NCBI RefSeq assembly: GCF_001665785.1
Contig: NZ_LZSO01000014.1
Coordinates: forward strand, 123,737 to 187,736
DNA: 64,000 nucleotides
From: Mycolicibacterium peregrinum
GTDB taxonomy: Bacteria; Actinomycetota; Actinomycetes; Mycobacteriales; Mycobacteriaceae
Direction: 5' to 3'
In this document: one piece after another, positions 8,853-16,591 of the stretch
How positions within the stretch are numbered: position 1 is the first letter of the stretch
Layout of the letters: each line of letters opens with the position of its first letter
Translations under genes and position numbers: made by a program
The notes under the pieces: model-generated
The model's input: only the letters and a program-made list of their open reading frames with translations
What the model was told of the DNA's origin: nothing
Database searches by the model: none

Positions 8853-9707
8853 ATGGCGACAATTTTGTTGCAGACCACGATCACGGAGAATCCCGACGAT
8901 TGGGATGTCGGCCGATTCTCGATGCTGGCAGGTGAGCTGCGTGCGGACGGCCACGAGGTGCTGGCCCGTAACCGAACCGATCACGCCGGGCAGGACCCGG
9001 TGCTCAGCCATCTCGACGAGCTCGGGTTCGACCAGCTGTGGTTGATGGCCGTCGACGTGGGCAATGGTCTGACGCCCGACGAATGTGCGGCGATCGGCCG
9101 GTTCCGCGGACTCGGCGGCGGGGTGCTCACCGCTCGTGATCATCAGGACCTGGGCAGCTGCCTGAAGGGACTGGGCTCGTTGGGGCAGGTCAACGATTTT
9201 CACGACGCCAGCTTGGACCCGCAGTCACTGTGCGACGACCAGGACAATCCCGACATCTCGTGGCCCAACTATCACTCGGGCGCCAACGGCGACTACCAGC
9301 CGGTGCTGGCCGATGAGCCGGTGCACCAGCTGCTGCGCACCTCCAGGACCGTCACCGGCCGCATCGAGTGGTTCCCGGCTCACCCGCATGAGGGCGCGGT
9401 CGCGGCCCGGGGGCCGTTCGCGACGGTGGTGGCTCAGGGCCGCAGCACCGCGACCGGCAGACAGTTCAATCTCGCGGTGGCACTCGACGGTGAGAGCACG
9501 CCGGAGGGCAGGCCGATGGGGCGGGCCGTTGCCGAGTCGACCTTCCACCACTTCGCCGACTACAACTGGGACCTGGCGCATGGGGCGCCGTCGTTCGTTA
9601 CCGATCGGCCCGGCTGGCAGATCGGAGCGGATCCGTCCCGTCTGGGCGTGTTCAAGGATTACGTGCGTAATCTCGCCACCTGGCTGCAGCCGGCCGACCA
9701 TTACTAG
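8853..9707 (+). CDS. Conserved hypothetical protein with a glutamine-amidotransferase-like fold
   Basis: A 284-residue soluble protein. The N-terminus MATILLQTT and the segment GFDQLWLMAVDVGNGLT, followed by IGRFRGLGGGVLTARDHQDLG, look like the Rossmann-type core of ThuA/GATase1-like proteins, in which a Gly-Gly-Gly turn precedes the nucleophile position. No cysteine sits there, so amidotransferase chemistry is doubtful. The C-terminal half is rich in Trp, His and Asp (STFHHFADYNWD). It converges on ligC2, the two stop codons overlapping by four bases (9704-9707). Function not recognised. Confidence 0.65.
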   Translation: MATILLQTTITENPDDWDVGRFSMLAGELRADGHEVLARNRTDHAGQDPVLSHLDELGFDQLWLMAVDVGNGLTPDECAAIGRFRGLGGGVLTARDHQDLGSCLKGLGSLGQVNDFHDASLDPQSLCDDQDNPDISWPNYHSGANGDYQPVLADEPVHQLLRTSRTVTGRIEWFPAHPHEGAVAARGPFATVVAQGRSTATGRQFNLAVALDGESTPEGRPMGRAVAESTFHHFADYNWDLAHGAPSFVTDRPGWQIGADPSRLGVFKDYVRNLATWLQPADHY

Positions 9708-10777
9708 CCGGGGAGCAGGCCCGGGACGATGTCGTTGAGCCCGAAGGTGACCGGCTGGTCCAGCTGCTCGTAGGTGCACGAGCGTGGGTCCCGGTCGGGC
9801 CGCCAGCGGTTGAACTGGGCAGTGTGCCGGAAGCGCCTACCCTCCATGTGGTCGTAGCGGGCCTCGACGACGCGTTCGGGCCGCAACGGCACGAAGGACA
9901 GGTCCTTGCCGGCGTTCCAACGCGAGCCGCCGCCGTACCTACGCGCGAGGTCCGGGTCGGCGGCCACCTGGGCAGCCCAGTTCCACGGATGGTTCTCGAA
10001 ACTGGTTACCAGGGGCTGTAATTCGGTGAACAGGGCCCGGCGTCGCGCCATCGGGAAAGCACCGATGACGCCGACGGATGCCAGCTCGCCGTCATCGGTG
10101 TAGAGCCCCAGCAGCAGCGAGCCGATCGCATCCGGCCCTGACTTGTGGAGCCGATAGCCGGCGACCACGCAGTCGGCGGTCCGCTGGTGCTTGATTTTCA
10201 CCATGACCCGTTTGTCGGGCTGATAGGTGAGGGTCAGAGGTTTGGCGATCAGTCCGTCGAGCCCGGCTCCCTCGAATTCGTCGAACCAGCGCCGCGCGGT
10301 CGCGATGTCGGTGGTGGCCGGGGTGACGTGAAAGGCGGGGCCGGAACCCAGCGCGCCGACCAGGGCGGCGCGGCGTTCACCGAACGGTCGGCCGGTGAGG
10401 TCGTCGTCTCCGAGGGCGAGCAGGTCGAAGGCGATGAAGCTGGCCGGGGTCTGTTCGGCCAACAGACGCACCCGGGAAGCCGCGGGGTGCAGACGCAGTT
10501 GGAGCGCCTCGAAGTCCAGGCCCTTCTCGGTCGGCAGGACGATCTCGCCGTCGATGACGCACCGCGGTGGGAGCTCGGCTTTCGCGGCCTCGACCAGTTC
10601 GGGGAAGTAGCGGGTCATCGGCCGCTCGTTGCGGCTGCCCAACTCGACCTCGTCGCCGTCGCGGAACACCAACGCCCGGAAGCCGTCCCACTTCGGTTCG
10701 TAGGACGCGTCCGGTGGAATCACTGTTGCCGGCTTGGCCAGCATCGGTGAGACGGGCGGCATCACGGGTAGCAGCAT
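9704..10777 (-). CDS. ligC2: ATP-dependent DNA ligase, LigC type (second paralogue)
   Basis: A 357-residue monofunctional ATP-dependent DNA ligase. Motif I is YEPKWDGFR with the adenylated lysine at residue 29. Motif III is FIAFDLLALG, motif IV is EGAGLDGLIAKP and motif V is RVMVKIKHQRTADCV. The OB-fold follows at about residue 215, ending in RFRHTAQFNRWRPDRDP. The size and lack of nuclease or polymerase domains identify the mycobacterial LigC group, which seals nicks and serves as backup in non-homologous end joining and gap repair. It is divergent from ligC1 across 218 bases. The numbering as C2 follows the remembered M. smegmatis order. Confidence 0.92.
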   Translation of the reverse strand: MLLPVMPPVSPMLAKPATVIPPDASYEPKWDGFRALVFRDGDEVELGSRNERPMTRYFPELVEAAKAELPPRCVIDGEIVLPTEKGLDFEALQLRLHPAASRVRLLAEQTPASFIAFDLLALGDDDLTGRPFGERRAALVGALGSGPAFHVTPATTDIATARRWFDEFEGAGLDGLIAKPLTLTYQPDKRVMVKIKHQRTADCVVAGYRLHKSGPDAIGSLLLGLYTDDGELASVGVIGAFPMARRRALFTELQPLVTSFENHPWNWAAQVAADPDLARRYGGGSRWNAGKDLSFVPLRPERVVEARYDHMEGRRFRHTAQFNRWRPDRDPRSCTYEQLDQPVTFGLNDIVPGLLPG

Positions 10778-10868
10778 TGCTCCGGACCTGGTGTGGATCG
10801 GGTGGTTTATGGCTACTCAGTATGCGCGACACAGTCCGGCCGAGCCGCGAGACAAGAGCGGGAGTACT

Positions 10869-10894
10869 GGGTTTCAGGCGGCCTCATCGGGTAT
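10869..10894 (+). promoter_or_regulatory. Candidate SigF-type promoter upstream of ligC1
   Basis: GGGTT at 10869-10873 and GGGTAT at 10889-10894 are separated by 15 bases, close to the mycobacterial SigF pattern (GGTTT or GTTT, about 15-17 bases, GGGTA). It points towards ligC1-polD1, with a start expected near 10900, leaving about 95 bases of leader. The match is by eye only. Confidence 0.35.
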
Positions 10895-10995
10895 GCGTCA
10901 AGCAGAGCACGGCTGGTCCCACCCGCCGCCGGTGTCCGCGCGATGAGTTCGCCGCGGCGCGGCGGTCTAGATCCGTGACGCCCCCATGAACCAGG

Positions 10996-12054
10996 ATGGA
11001 GCCCGTGGACCTACCCGTAGTGCCGCCGATCGAACCGATGCTCGCCAAAGCCCAGGTGAAAGTGCCTGACGACGCCGAGGTGTGGTCCTACGAGCCGAAA
11101 TGGGACGGCTTCCGCGCGTTGGCCTTCCGGGACGGTGACGAGGTGGTGTTGCAGTCGCGCAGCGGAAAGGAACTCGGGCGCTACTTTCCTGAACTGCTCG
11201 AGGCGCTGCGTGACGAACTCGCCGACCGTTGTGTCCTCGATGGTGAGGTGGTGGTGCCCCGCGAGATCGACGGCCGTATGCGCCTGGACTGGGAGTCGTT
11301 GTCGCAGCGCATCCACCCCGCCGAGTCGAGGGTGCGGATGCTCGCCGAACAGACACCGGCACATTTCATCGGATTCGACGCCCTGGCCACCGGGGACCGG
11401 TCGTTGCTCGCCGAGCCGTTCCGGGTGCGCCGCGAGGCGCTGATCGACGCCGTCAGGGCCAAGAAGTGGTGCCATGTCACGCGGACCACCACGGATCCCG
11501 AGCTCGGTGCGCAGTGGCTGCAGACCTTCGAGGGGGCCGGGCTCGACGGGGTGATCGCCAAGAAGCTCGACGGCCCGTATCTTCCGGGCAAGCGGGAGAT
11601 GGTGAAGGTCAAGCACCACCGCGACGCCGACTGCGTGGCGATCGGCTACCGCATCCACAAGAGCGGGGAGGGTGTCGGCTCGATCCTGCTCGGCCTCTAC
11701 CGATCTGACGGCGAGCTGCAGATGGTAGGTGGCGCAGCCTCGTTCAGCGTCAAGGACCGGATCAAGCTGCTGGCCGACCTGGAGCCGCTGCGGGAGGGCG
11801 ACGAAGTCCGCGAGGGTGATCCCAGCCGGTGGAACTCGGCCGCCGACAAGCGCTGGATCCCGGTGCGCCCGGTTCGCGTGTGCGAGGTGGCGTATGACCA
11901 GATGGAGGGCAACACCGAGAACGGTCAACGCTTCCGGCACGCGGTGAAGTTCATGCGCTGGCGTCCGGACCGCGAACCGTCGAGCTGTACGTTCGACCAG
12001 CTCGACGTGCCGTTGAACTACGACCTGTACGACGTCCTCGCGGGGGAGAGCTGA
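10996..12054 (+). CDS. ligC1: ATP-dependent DNA ligase, LigC type
   Basis: A 352-residue ATP-dependent DNA ligase, close in sequence to the divergent neighbour. The adenylation lysine is Lys35 in YEPKWDGFR. RYFPELLEAL, CVLDGEVVVP, FIGFDALATGD, EGAGLDGVIAKK and MVKVKHHRDADCV are motifs Ia to V, followed by an OB-fold ending in RFRHAVKFMRWRPDREP. LigC enzymes join breaks and fill-in products, working with primase-like polymerases. The next gene, a PolD-type polymerase, begins one base after the TGA, so this is a ligase-polymerase operon equivalent to a split LigD without its nuclease domain. Confidence 0.94.
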   Translation: MEPVDLPVVPPIEPMLAKAQVKVPDDAEVWSYEPKWDGFRALAFRDGDEVVLQSRSGKELGRYFPELLEALRDELADRCVLDGEVVVPREIDGRMRLDWESLSQRIHPAESRVRMLAEQTPAHFIGFDALATGDRSLLAEPFRVRREALIDAVRAKKWCHVTRTTTDPELGAQWLQTFEGAGLDGVIAKKLDGPYLPGKREMVKVKHHRDADCVAIGYRIHKSGEGVGSILLGLYRSDGELQMVGGAASFSVKDRIKLLADLEPLREGDEVREGDPSRWNSAADKRWIPVRPVRVCEVAYDQMEGNTENGQRFRHAVKFMRWRPDREPSSCTFDQLDVPLNYDLYDVLAGES

Positions 12055-12055
12055 A

Positions 12056-13105
12056 ATGGCAACACCGGCAACCGAACTCGATGTCGACGGAATCAAGGTC
12101 CGGTTCACCAACCCGGACAAGGTGTACTACCCGAAGTTGGGCAAGGGCGGCACCAAGGGCAAGCTGATGGAGTACTACTTGTCCGTCGCCGACCGTATGG
12201 TCACGCTGTTGAAAGACCGGCCCACGCATCTGCAGCGGTTCCCCGACGGCATCGAGGGTGAGGAGATCTACCAGAAGCGGGTGCCGCAGAAGCATCCCGA
12301 TTACCTGGAGACCTGCGTCGTCACCTTCCCGTCCGGTCGCACCGCCGACGCACTCAAGGTGACCCACCCGGCGTCGATCGCGTGGGCCGCGCAGATGGGC
12401 ACGATCACGTTGCACCCCTGGCAGGTTCGCTGCCCCGATACCGAACATCCCGACGAGCTGCGCATCGACCTCGACCCGCAACCGGGCACCGGGTTCGCCG
12501 AGGCCGCCGCGGTGGCGTGCGACGTGCTCAAACCGCTGCTCGACGAGCTGGGCCTGGTCGGCTATCCCAAAACCTCGGGAGGCCGCGGCGTGCACATCTT
12601 CCTGCGGATCAAGACCGACTGGGATTTCATCGCGGTGCGCCGGGCGGGCATCGCCCTGGCCCGTGAGGTGGAACGGCGTGCCCCCGATGCGGTGACCACG
12701 TCGTGGTGGAAGGAAGAGCGTGGCGAGCGGCTGTTCATCGACTACAACCAGAATGCCCGCGACCGCACGTTCGCCTCGCCGTATTCGGCCCGCAAGACCC
12801 CGATCGCGACCGTCTCGACCCCGTTGACCTGGGACGAACTTCGCACTGCCAACCCCGACGACTACACGATCGCCACAGTGCCGGATTTCCTTGCGGGACG
12901 CGAGGATCCGTGGGCCGGCATCGACTCGAAGAAGCAGTCTCTGCAGCCACTGCTGGATCTGGTGGCCGCCGACGAGGAGCGCGGTCTCGGTGACCTGCCG
13001 TACCCGCCGAGCTATCCCAAGATGCCCGGTGAGCCGCCGCGGGTGCAGCCCAGCAAGAAAGTCGCCGAGAACTGGGACGAAGACGGCAACCGCCGCCAGG
13101 ATTAG
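12056..13105 (+). CDS. polD1: LigD-type primase-polymerase, stand-alone (PolD1/Prim-PolC)
   Basis: A 349-residue archaeo-eukaryotic primase-superfamily polymerase, the stand-alone version of the LigD polymerase domain. The catalytic metal-binding pair is in ELRIDLDPQPGTGF. The nucleotide-binding histidine is in TSGGRGVHIF, and FIDYNQNARDRTFASPYS carries the third acidic residue. In this family the enzyme fills short gaps, preferring ribonucleotides, before ligation. Start ATG 12056 is one base after the ligC1 stop, so the two are translationally coupled. No Ku gene is nearby. The gene ends in a four-base overlap with the convergent dehydrogenase. Confidence 0.92.
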   Translation: MATPATELDVDGIKVRFTNPDKVYYPKLGKGGTKGKLMEYYLSVADRMVTLLKDRPTHLQRFPDGIEGEEIYQKRVPQKHPDYLETCVVTFPSGRTADALKVTHPASIAWAAQMGTITLHPWQVRCPDTEHPDELRIDLDPQPGTGFAEAAAVACDVLKPLLDELGLVGYPKTSGGRGVHIFLRIKTDWDFIAVRRAGIALAREVERRAPDAVTTSWWKEERGERLFIDYNQNARDRTFASPYSARKTPIATVSTPLTWDELRTANPDDYTIATVPDFLAGREDPWAGIDSKKQSLQPLLDLVAADEERGLGDLPYPPSYPKMPGEPPRVQPSKKVAENWDEDGNRRQD

Positions 13106-13968
13106 CTCGGAATGCCCAGCGGGTCGACCTGATCGGCGGTGACGTCATCGGCGGCGGTGGAGAGGCTGAGGGCCTCCCACCTCTCGTCATCGGCGAGCAG
13201 TTCGCGGCCGGCCGCGGTGGCGTAGCGGTAGGCATCGGGGCCGACGAGCAACCGCTCTGGGGGTTCAGTCATCCCGGCGACGGTGAGGACGAGTTCAGCC
13301 ACCTTGGCCGGGTCGCTGGCACCGAGGTTTTCGGGAGTGCTACGGGCGATCGACGCACCGACCGTATCGGCGTACTCGTCGCGGACCGCGGCGACCCGCA
13401 TCGACGAGCCTGCCCAATCAGTGCGCATACCACCGGGTTCCAGAACAGTGACGTTGATGCCGAGAGGCGCCACTTCCTGAGCGAGCACGCCGGAGAATCC
13501 GGTGACTGCCCACTTGGCCGACTGGTAGGCGCCCAGGCCGGCGCGCACGAGCCGCCCGCCCACCGAGGAGATCTGAATGATGTGGCCGGCGCCCTGGGCC
13601 CGCATGACGGGCAGTGCGGCTTGGGTGAGTCGGACGACGCCGAAGAAGTTGGTGTCGATGTGGGTACGGAAGTCATCGAAGTCGAAGTCTTCGATGGCGG
13701 CCATGTTTGCGTAACCCGCGTTGTTCACCAATACGTCGAGCCGGCCGAACCGCTCGACCGCGGTGTCCACAGCTGCCCGTACCTGGTCGTCGTCGGTCAC
13801 GTCGAGCTCGACGACGGCGAGGCGGTCCGGCTGGATACTGGCGAGGTCGGACAGCGCGGTGGAGGAGCGGACGCCGGCGACGACCCGGTGTCCCGCGCCC
13901 AAGGCGGCCTCGACGATCGCGCGGCCCAGCCCGCGGGATGCACCGGAAACGAGAAATACGTACGACAT
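13102..13968 (-). CDS. Short-chain dehydrogenase/reductase
   Basis: A 288-residue classical-type SDR. The cofactor loop is SGASRGLGRAIVEAAL. The structural motif is NNAGYAN and the catalytic residues are the Ser of ISSVGG and Tyr-x-x-x-Lys in YQSAK. The Arg near the end of beta-2 (VAGVRSS) suggests NADP(H) preference, though this is inference. It is the second gene of a minus-strand pair with another SDR, 46 bases apart. The pair faces a divergent TetR gene that probably controls it. The substrate cannot be assigned. Confidence 0.9.
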   Translation of the reverse strand: MSYVFLVSGASRGLGRAIVEAALGAGHRVVAGVRSSTALSDLASIQPDRLAVVELDVTDDDQVRAAVDTAVERFGRLDVLVNNAGYANMAAIEDFDFDDFRTHIDTNFFGVVRLTQAALPVMRAQGAGHIIQISSVGGRLVRAGLGAYQSAKWAVTGFSGVLAQEVAPLGINVTVLEPGGMRTDWAGSSMRVAAVRDEYADTVGASIARSTPENLGASDPAKVAELVLTVAGMTEPPERLLVGPDAYRYATAAGRELLADDERWEALSLSTAADDVTADQVDPLGIPS

Positions 13969-14014
13969 TGCGTTTACCTACTTTCGGTTGAGATATCTGA
14001 ATTGGAGCAGTGGT

Positions 14015-14806
14015 TCAGGCGACGCTGCGGACAGTCCCGCCGTCGACGCGCAGATCGGCGCCGCTGATATAGCCGGCATGAGTGCTGGCCAAAAACGCGA
14101 CCGCGGAAGCGATTTCCTCCGGGCGGCCGAATCTGCCGACATCGTTGGGAAACCATTCGTTGGCGGCAGCCCTCTCGATGTCGTCCCACGACTGTCCCCA
14201 GCCGTGTAGTGCCGCGGCACGGACGGCCATGTCCCGCACGGGTCCGGTCAGGATGGCCCCTGGCGCAACGATGTTGGAGGTGACGCCTGTCCCGGCGAGT
14301 TCGCGGGCCAGCGACACGGTGAGGTTGTGCCGGGCGGCGAGTGTCGCGTTGTAATGCGGCTGCCCGGCGGCGGGCTGGATCGCGAGCCCGCCACCGATCT
14401 GGATGACGCGGCCCCAGCCGCGCCGCCGCATCCCGGGTACCAGCCGCTCGATCATGCGCACCCCGGACACGACGTTGACCTGGTAGATCTGCGTCCACAG
14501 GTCTGCTGTGAGTTCGGGCCACCCGAGCCCGTCGTAGTACCCGGCGTTGTTGACGAGGATGTCGACGTCACCCGCAATCGCGGCAACTGCGTCGACGCCG
14601 GCATCGGTGGCCAGGTCACCCGTGGCGGGTTCCGCGGCGCCACCGCCGGCTCGAATACCGTCGGCGACAGCCTGTGTACGCGATGCGTCGCGTCCGTGGA
14701 CCACGACGGAAGCACCCTCGGCGGCAAGCGTTTGGGCGATGGCCTGCCCGAGCCCCGTGCTCGATCCGGTGACTAGTGCGCGCTTGCCCGACAGACCCAG
14801 GTCCAT
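14015..14806 (-). CDS. Short-chain dehydrogenase-like protein lacking the catalytic lysine
   Basis: A 263-residue SDR-fold protein. The cofactor motif TGSSTGLGQAIAQ and the NNAGYYDG motif are intact, and IQIGGGLA stands where the catalytic serine is usual. The active-site Tyr is present in HYNATLAARHNL, but the expected Tyr-x-x-x-Lys reads Tyr-Asn-Ala-Thr-Leu, with CTC instead of a lysine codon. The serine position is also glycine-rich. The C-terminal cofactor part and DGGTVRSVA end are normal. It may be a non-canonical or inactive reductase. A good ribosome-binding site (AGGAG) precedes ATG 14806. It is the first gene of the operon divergent from the TetR gene. Confidence 0.85.
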   Translation of the reverse strand: MDLGLSGKRALVTGSSTGLGQAIAQTLAAEGASVVVHGRDASRTQAVADGIRAGGGAAEPATGDLATDAGVDAVAAIAGDVDILVNNAGYYDGLGWPELTADLWTQIYQVNVVSGVRMIERLVPGMRRRGWGRVIQIGGGLAIQPAAGQPHYNATLAARHNLTVSLARELAGTGVTSNIVAPGAILTGPVRDMAVRAAALHGWGQSWDDIERAAANEWFPNDVGRFGRPEEIASAVAFLASTHAGYISGADLRVDGGTVRSVA

Positions 14807-14828
14807 GGCCCACTCCTATGTCTACAGT

Positions 14829-14855
14829 CGTATACATCCGATAGGTATACATACG
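14829..14855. promoter_or_regulatory. Imperfect palindrome, candidate TetR operator
   Basis: The 27 bases between the divergent SDR and TetR genes form an imperfect palindrome with CGTAT and ATACG outer arms. They contain two GTATAC hexamers (14830-14835 and 14845-14850) spaced 15 bases start to start. Its central position in an 85-base divergent gap is what is expected of a TetR operator controlling both directions. Confidence 0.45.
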
Positions 14856-14891
14856 CAGACTTGTGCCCGGATATTCCCTAGCGTGGTCGGC

Positions 14892-15458
14892 ATGGGTTCC
14901 TCCCGAACACGCAACGCTGCGGCCACCCGCGAGGCGATCCTGCAATCGGCGATCCGCCACTTTGCGCTGTCCGGGTATGACGGCGTCGGCGTTCGGGAGA
15001 TCGCGCGAGACGCCGGGGTCACCGCAATGCTGGTGAACCGTTACTTCGGGTCCAAGGAGCAGCTGTTCGCCGAGGCGGTCGAAACCTCTTTCGCGCCACC
15101 GACGATCGTTGCCGAGGAACCAGCCGCCCTCGCGCGCGACGCTGCCGCCGCGCTGACCGAACGCTCCGACCCGGATGCCGACCCGCTGGAGCCGTTCCTG
15201 ATCATGCTCCGCTCGGTCTCGAACCCGGTTGCCGTGAACATCGTGCGCGACGCGATCGCGCGCCACGTCGGCCGGCGGTTGGCAGGCCAGCTGTCCGGGC
15301 CCGACCGTCAGCTCCGTGCCGACGCCATGCTGTCGGTGATGAGCGGAGTCCTACTGATGCGCCGGGTGATGCGTAGTCCTGGTCTGACCGACTCCGACAC
15401 CGACCAACTGACCGACCTGTTCGAGCGCGTGTTCTCCGCGATCATCGAGCCAGCATGA
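14892..15458 (+). CDS. TetR family transcriptional regulator
   Basis: A 188-residue TetR regulator. The DNA-binding domain runs from about residue 5 to 55 (TREAILQSAIRHFALSGYDG, then IARDAGVTAMLVNRYFGSKEQLF), and the recognition helix ends in the typical RYFGSKE. The ligand domain has the common actinobacterial TetR C-terminal pattern (SVMSGVLLMRRVMRS). The frame is open further upstream, but ATG 14892 gives the standard length and leaves room for the operator-like palindrome. It is divergent from the two SDR genes and probably represses them. The last 17 bases overlap the convergent TetR gene. Confidence 0.9.
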   Translation: MGSSRTRNAAATREAILQSAIRHFALSGYDGVGVREIARDAGVTAMLVNRYFGSKEQLFAEAVETSFAPPTIVAEEPAALARDAAAALTERSDPDADPLEPFLIMLRSVSNPVAVNIVRDAIARHVGRRLAGQLSGPDRQLRADAMLSVMSGVLLMRRVMRSPGLTDSDTDQLTDLFERVFSAIIEPA

Positions 15459-16005
15459 GATCCAGGAATCTCTCGTAGCGGTCGGCGGTGGTCAGGGCAT
15501 CGGCCGAGTCCATCAGGTGCAGCACGCCGATACCCGTGGCGAAGGTGGCCTGTCCGCGCAGCGCCGCGTCCTCGGAGCTGAACCCGTAGTCGACATACGC
15601 CTTGGTCACCGCGACCAGCACGCGGTGGTCGGCCGCGCGCACGTTGGCCGCGGCGATGTCGTCGGAACGGGCCCACTCCCGCATCGCGCGTTCCAGCGTC
15701 CAGTGCTGCGGGCTGAGCAGCTGCTTCATCATTCCCGACAGTCGCTCGCGCGGCGGCAGGTGTTCGAGTTCGGCCAGCGAGCGGCGGTCCTGTTCCAGAA
15801 AGGCATTCCACGACGCGACCAGGGCGGCCCGGTAGCCCTTCATGTCGGTGAAGTGCCAGTAGAAGCTGCCCCGGGTCGCGCCGATCTGCTCGCAGAGTCG
15901 CTCGATCTTCAGCGCCCGCATCCCGTCGGAGGCCAGCAGGGTGTACCCCGCCTGCACCCAGTCCTCGGCGGTCAGGCTGCCCGGCGTGCCCTTGCGTTCG
16001 GCCAT
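15442..16005 (-). CDS. TetR family transcriptional regulator
   Basis: A 187-residue TetR regulator. The DNA-binding region is DWVQAGYTLLASDGMRALKI and ERLCEQIGATRGSFYWHF, with the FYWHF recognition-helix end typical of one TetR subgroup, followed by a ligand domain containing MREWARSDDIAAANV, a signature of the TetR_C_13-like subgroup. ATG 16005 was selected over an upstream in-frame start because the homology begins about ten residues later. It is convergent with the preceding TetR gene, overlapping it by 17 bases. Its target is unknown. Confidence 0.88.
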   Translation of the reverse strand: MAERKGTPGSLTAEDWVQAGYTLLASDGMRALKIERLCEQIGATRGSFYWHFTDMKGYRAALVASWNAFLEQDRRSLAELEHLPPRERLSGMMKQLLSPQHWTLERAMREWARSDDIAAANVRAADHRVLVAVTKAYVDYGFSSEDAALRGQATFATGIGVLHLMDSADALTTADRYERFLDLMLAR

Positions 16006-16030
16006 CCGAACAGAGTAGGACGCACGCGCC

Positions 16031-16495
16031 TTAGCCCACGGCCGGCAGGTGCATCCCGAACGGCACTGCACTGATCAGGGTGACCGGCAGGGCCTCGCCG
16101 CTGGGTACCGGGTAGTGGCGCTGCTCGCCGGGACGTGCTCCGACGATCGCCTCGCCCAACGGTGAGTTCACCGAATAGACCTCCAGGTCGCCGTATTCCG
16201 CGCCGCGGACACCCAGCAGGAAGGTCTCGATGTCGCCGGTCTGGTCGTAGCGCACGGTCAACACCATGCCCGGCTCGGCCACGCCGTCGTCCGGCGGATC
16301 CTCACCGACGACGGCGTTGAGCAGCAGGTCGTGGATCTGCTGGATGCGGGTCTGGCGGGCCCGCTGGATCGCCACCTCGTTCTCGTCGGAATCGGATGCC
16401 GCTTCGCCCGCGATCAGATCGCGCAGTGTCGACAGCTCGACCTGAAGGCGCTCATACGCCTGTGGAGATAACCAAACACGTTGGCTGACAGTCAT
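16031..16495 (-). CDS. GreA/GreB-family transcription factor homologue
   Basis: A 154-residue protein of the Gre/Rnk family. The N-terminus has the short coiled-coil pattern (SPQAYERLQVELSTLRDLIA, then ENEVAIQRARQTRIQQIHDL) and the C-terminus carries the FKBP-like domain (GMVLTVRYDQTGDIETFLLG, VNSPLGEAIVGARPGE). The acidic tip that stimulates RNA cleavage in GreA is weak here (SDSDENE only). It most resembles the mycobacterial Rv3788-type Gre homologue, which binds RNA polymerase in the secondary channel without normal cleavage stimulation. It is preceded on the same strand by a hairpin that should separate it from the dehydrogenase gene. Confidence 0.83.
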   Translation of the reverse strand: MTVSQRVWLSPQAYERLQVELSTLRDLIAGEAASDSDENEVAIQRARQTRIQQIHDLLLNAVVGEDPPDDGVAEPGMVLTVRYDQTGDIETFLLGVRGAEYGDLEVYSVNSPLGEAIVGARPGEQRHYPVPSGEALPVTLISAVPFGMHLPAVG

Positions 16496-16524
16496 TGTGG
16501 TTTCCTTCCGATGATGCGGAGTTG

Positions 16525-16558
16525 CCGCCAGGGGCGGGATGCTCGCCGCCCCTGACGG
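16525..16558 (-). terminator. Hairpin downstream of the D-amino-acid dehydrogenase gene
   Basis: CCGCCAGGGGCGG (16525-16537) pairs with CCGCCCCTGACGG (16546-16558) with one mismatch around an eight-base loop. It lies 34 bases beyond the stop of the minus-strand dehydrogenase gene and before the Gre-like gene. There is no clear U-tract. Confidence 0.55.
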
Positions 16559-16591
16559 CTTGTCGGCCCGTCAGGGCAAAGTCGTCGATGG

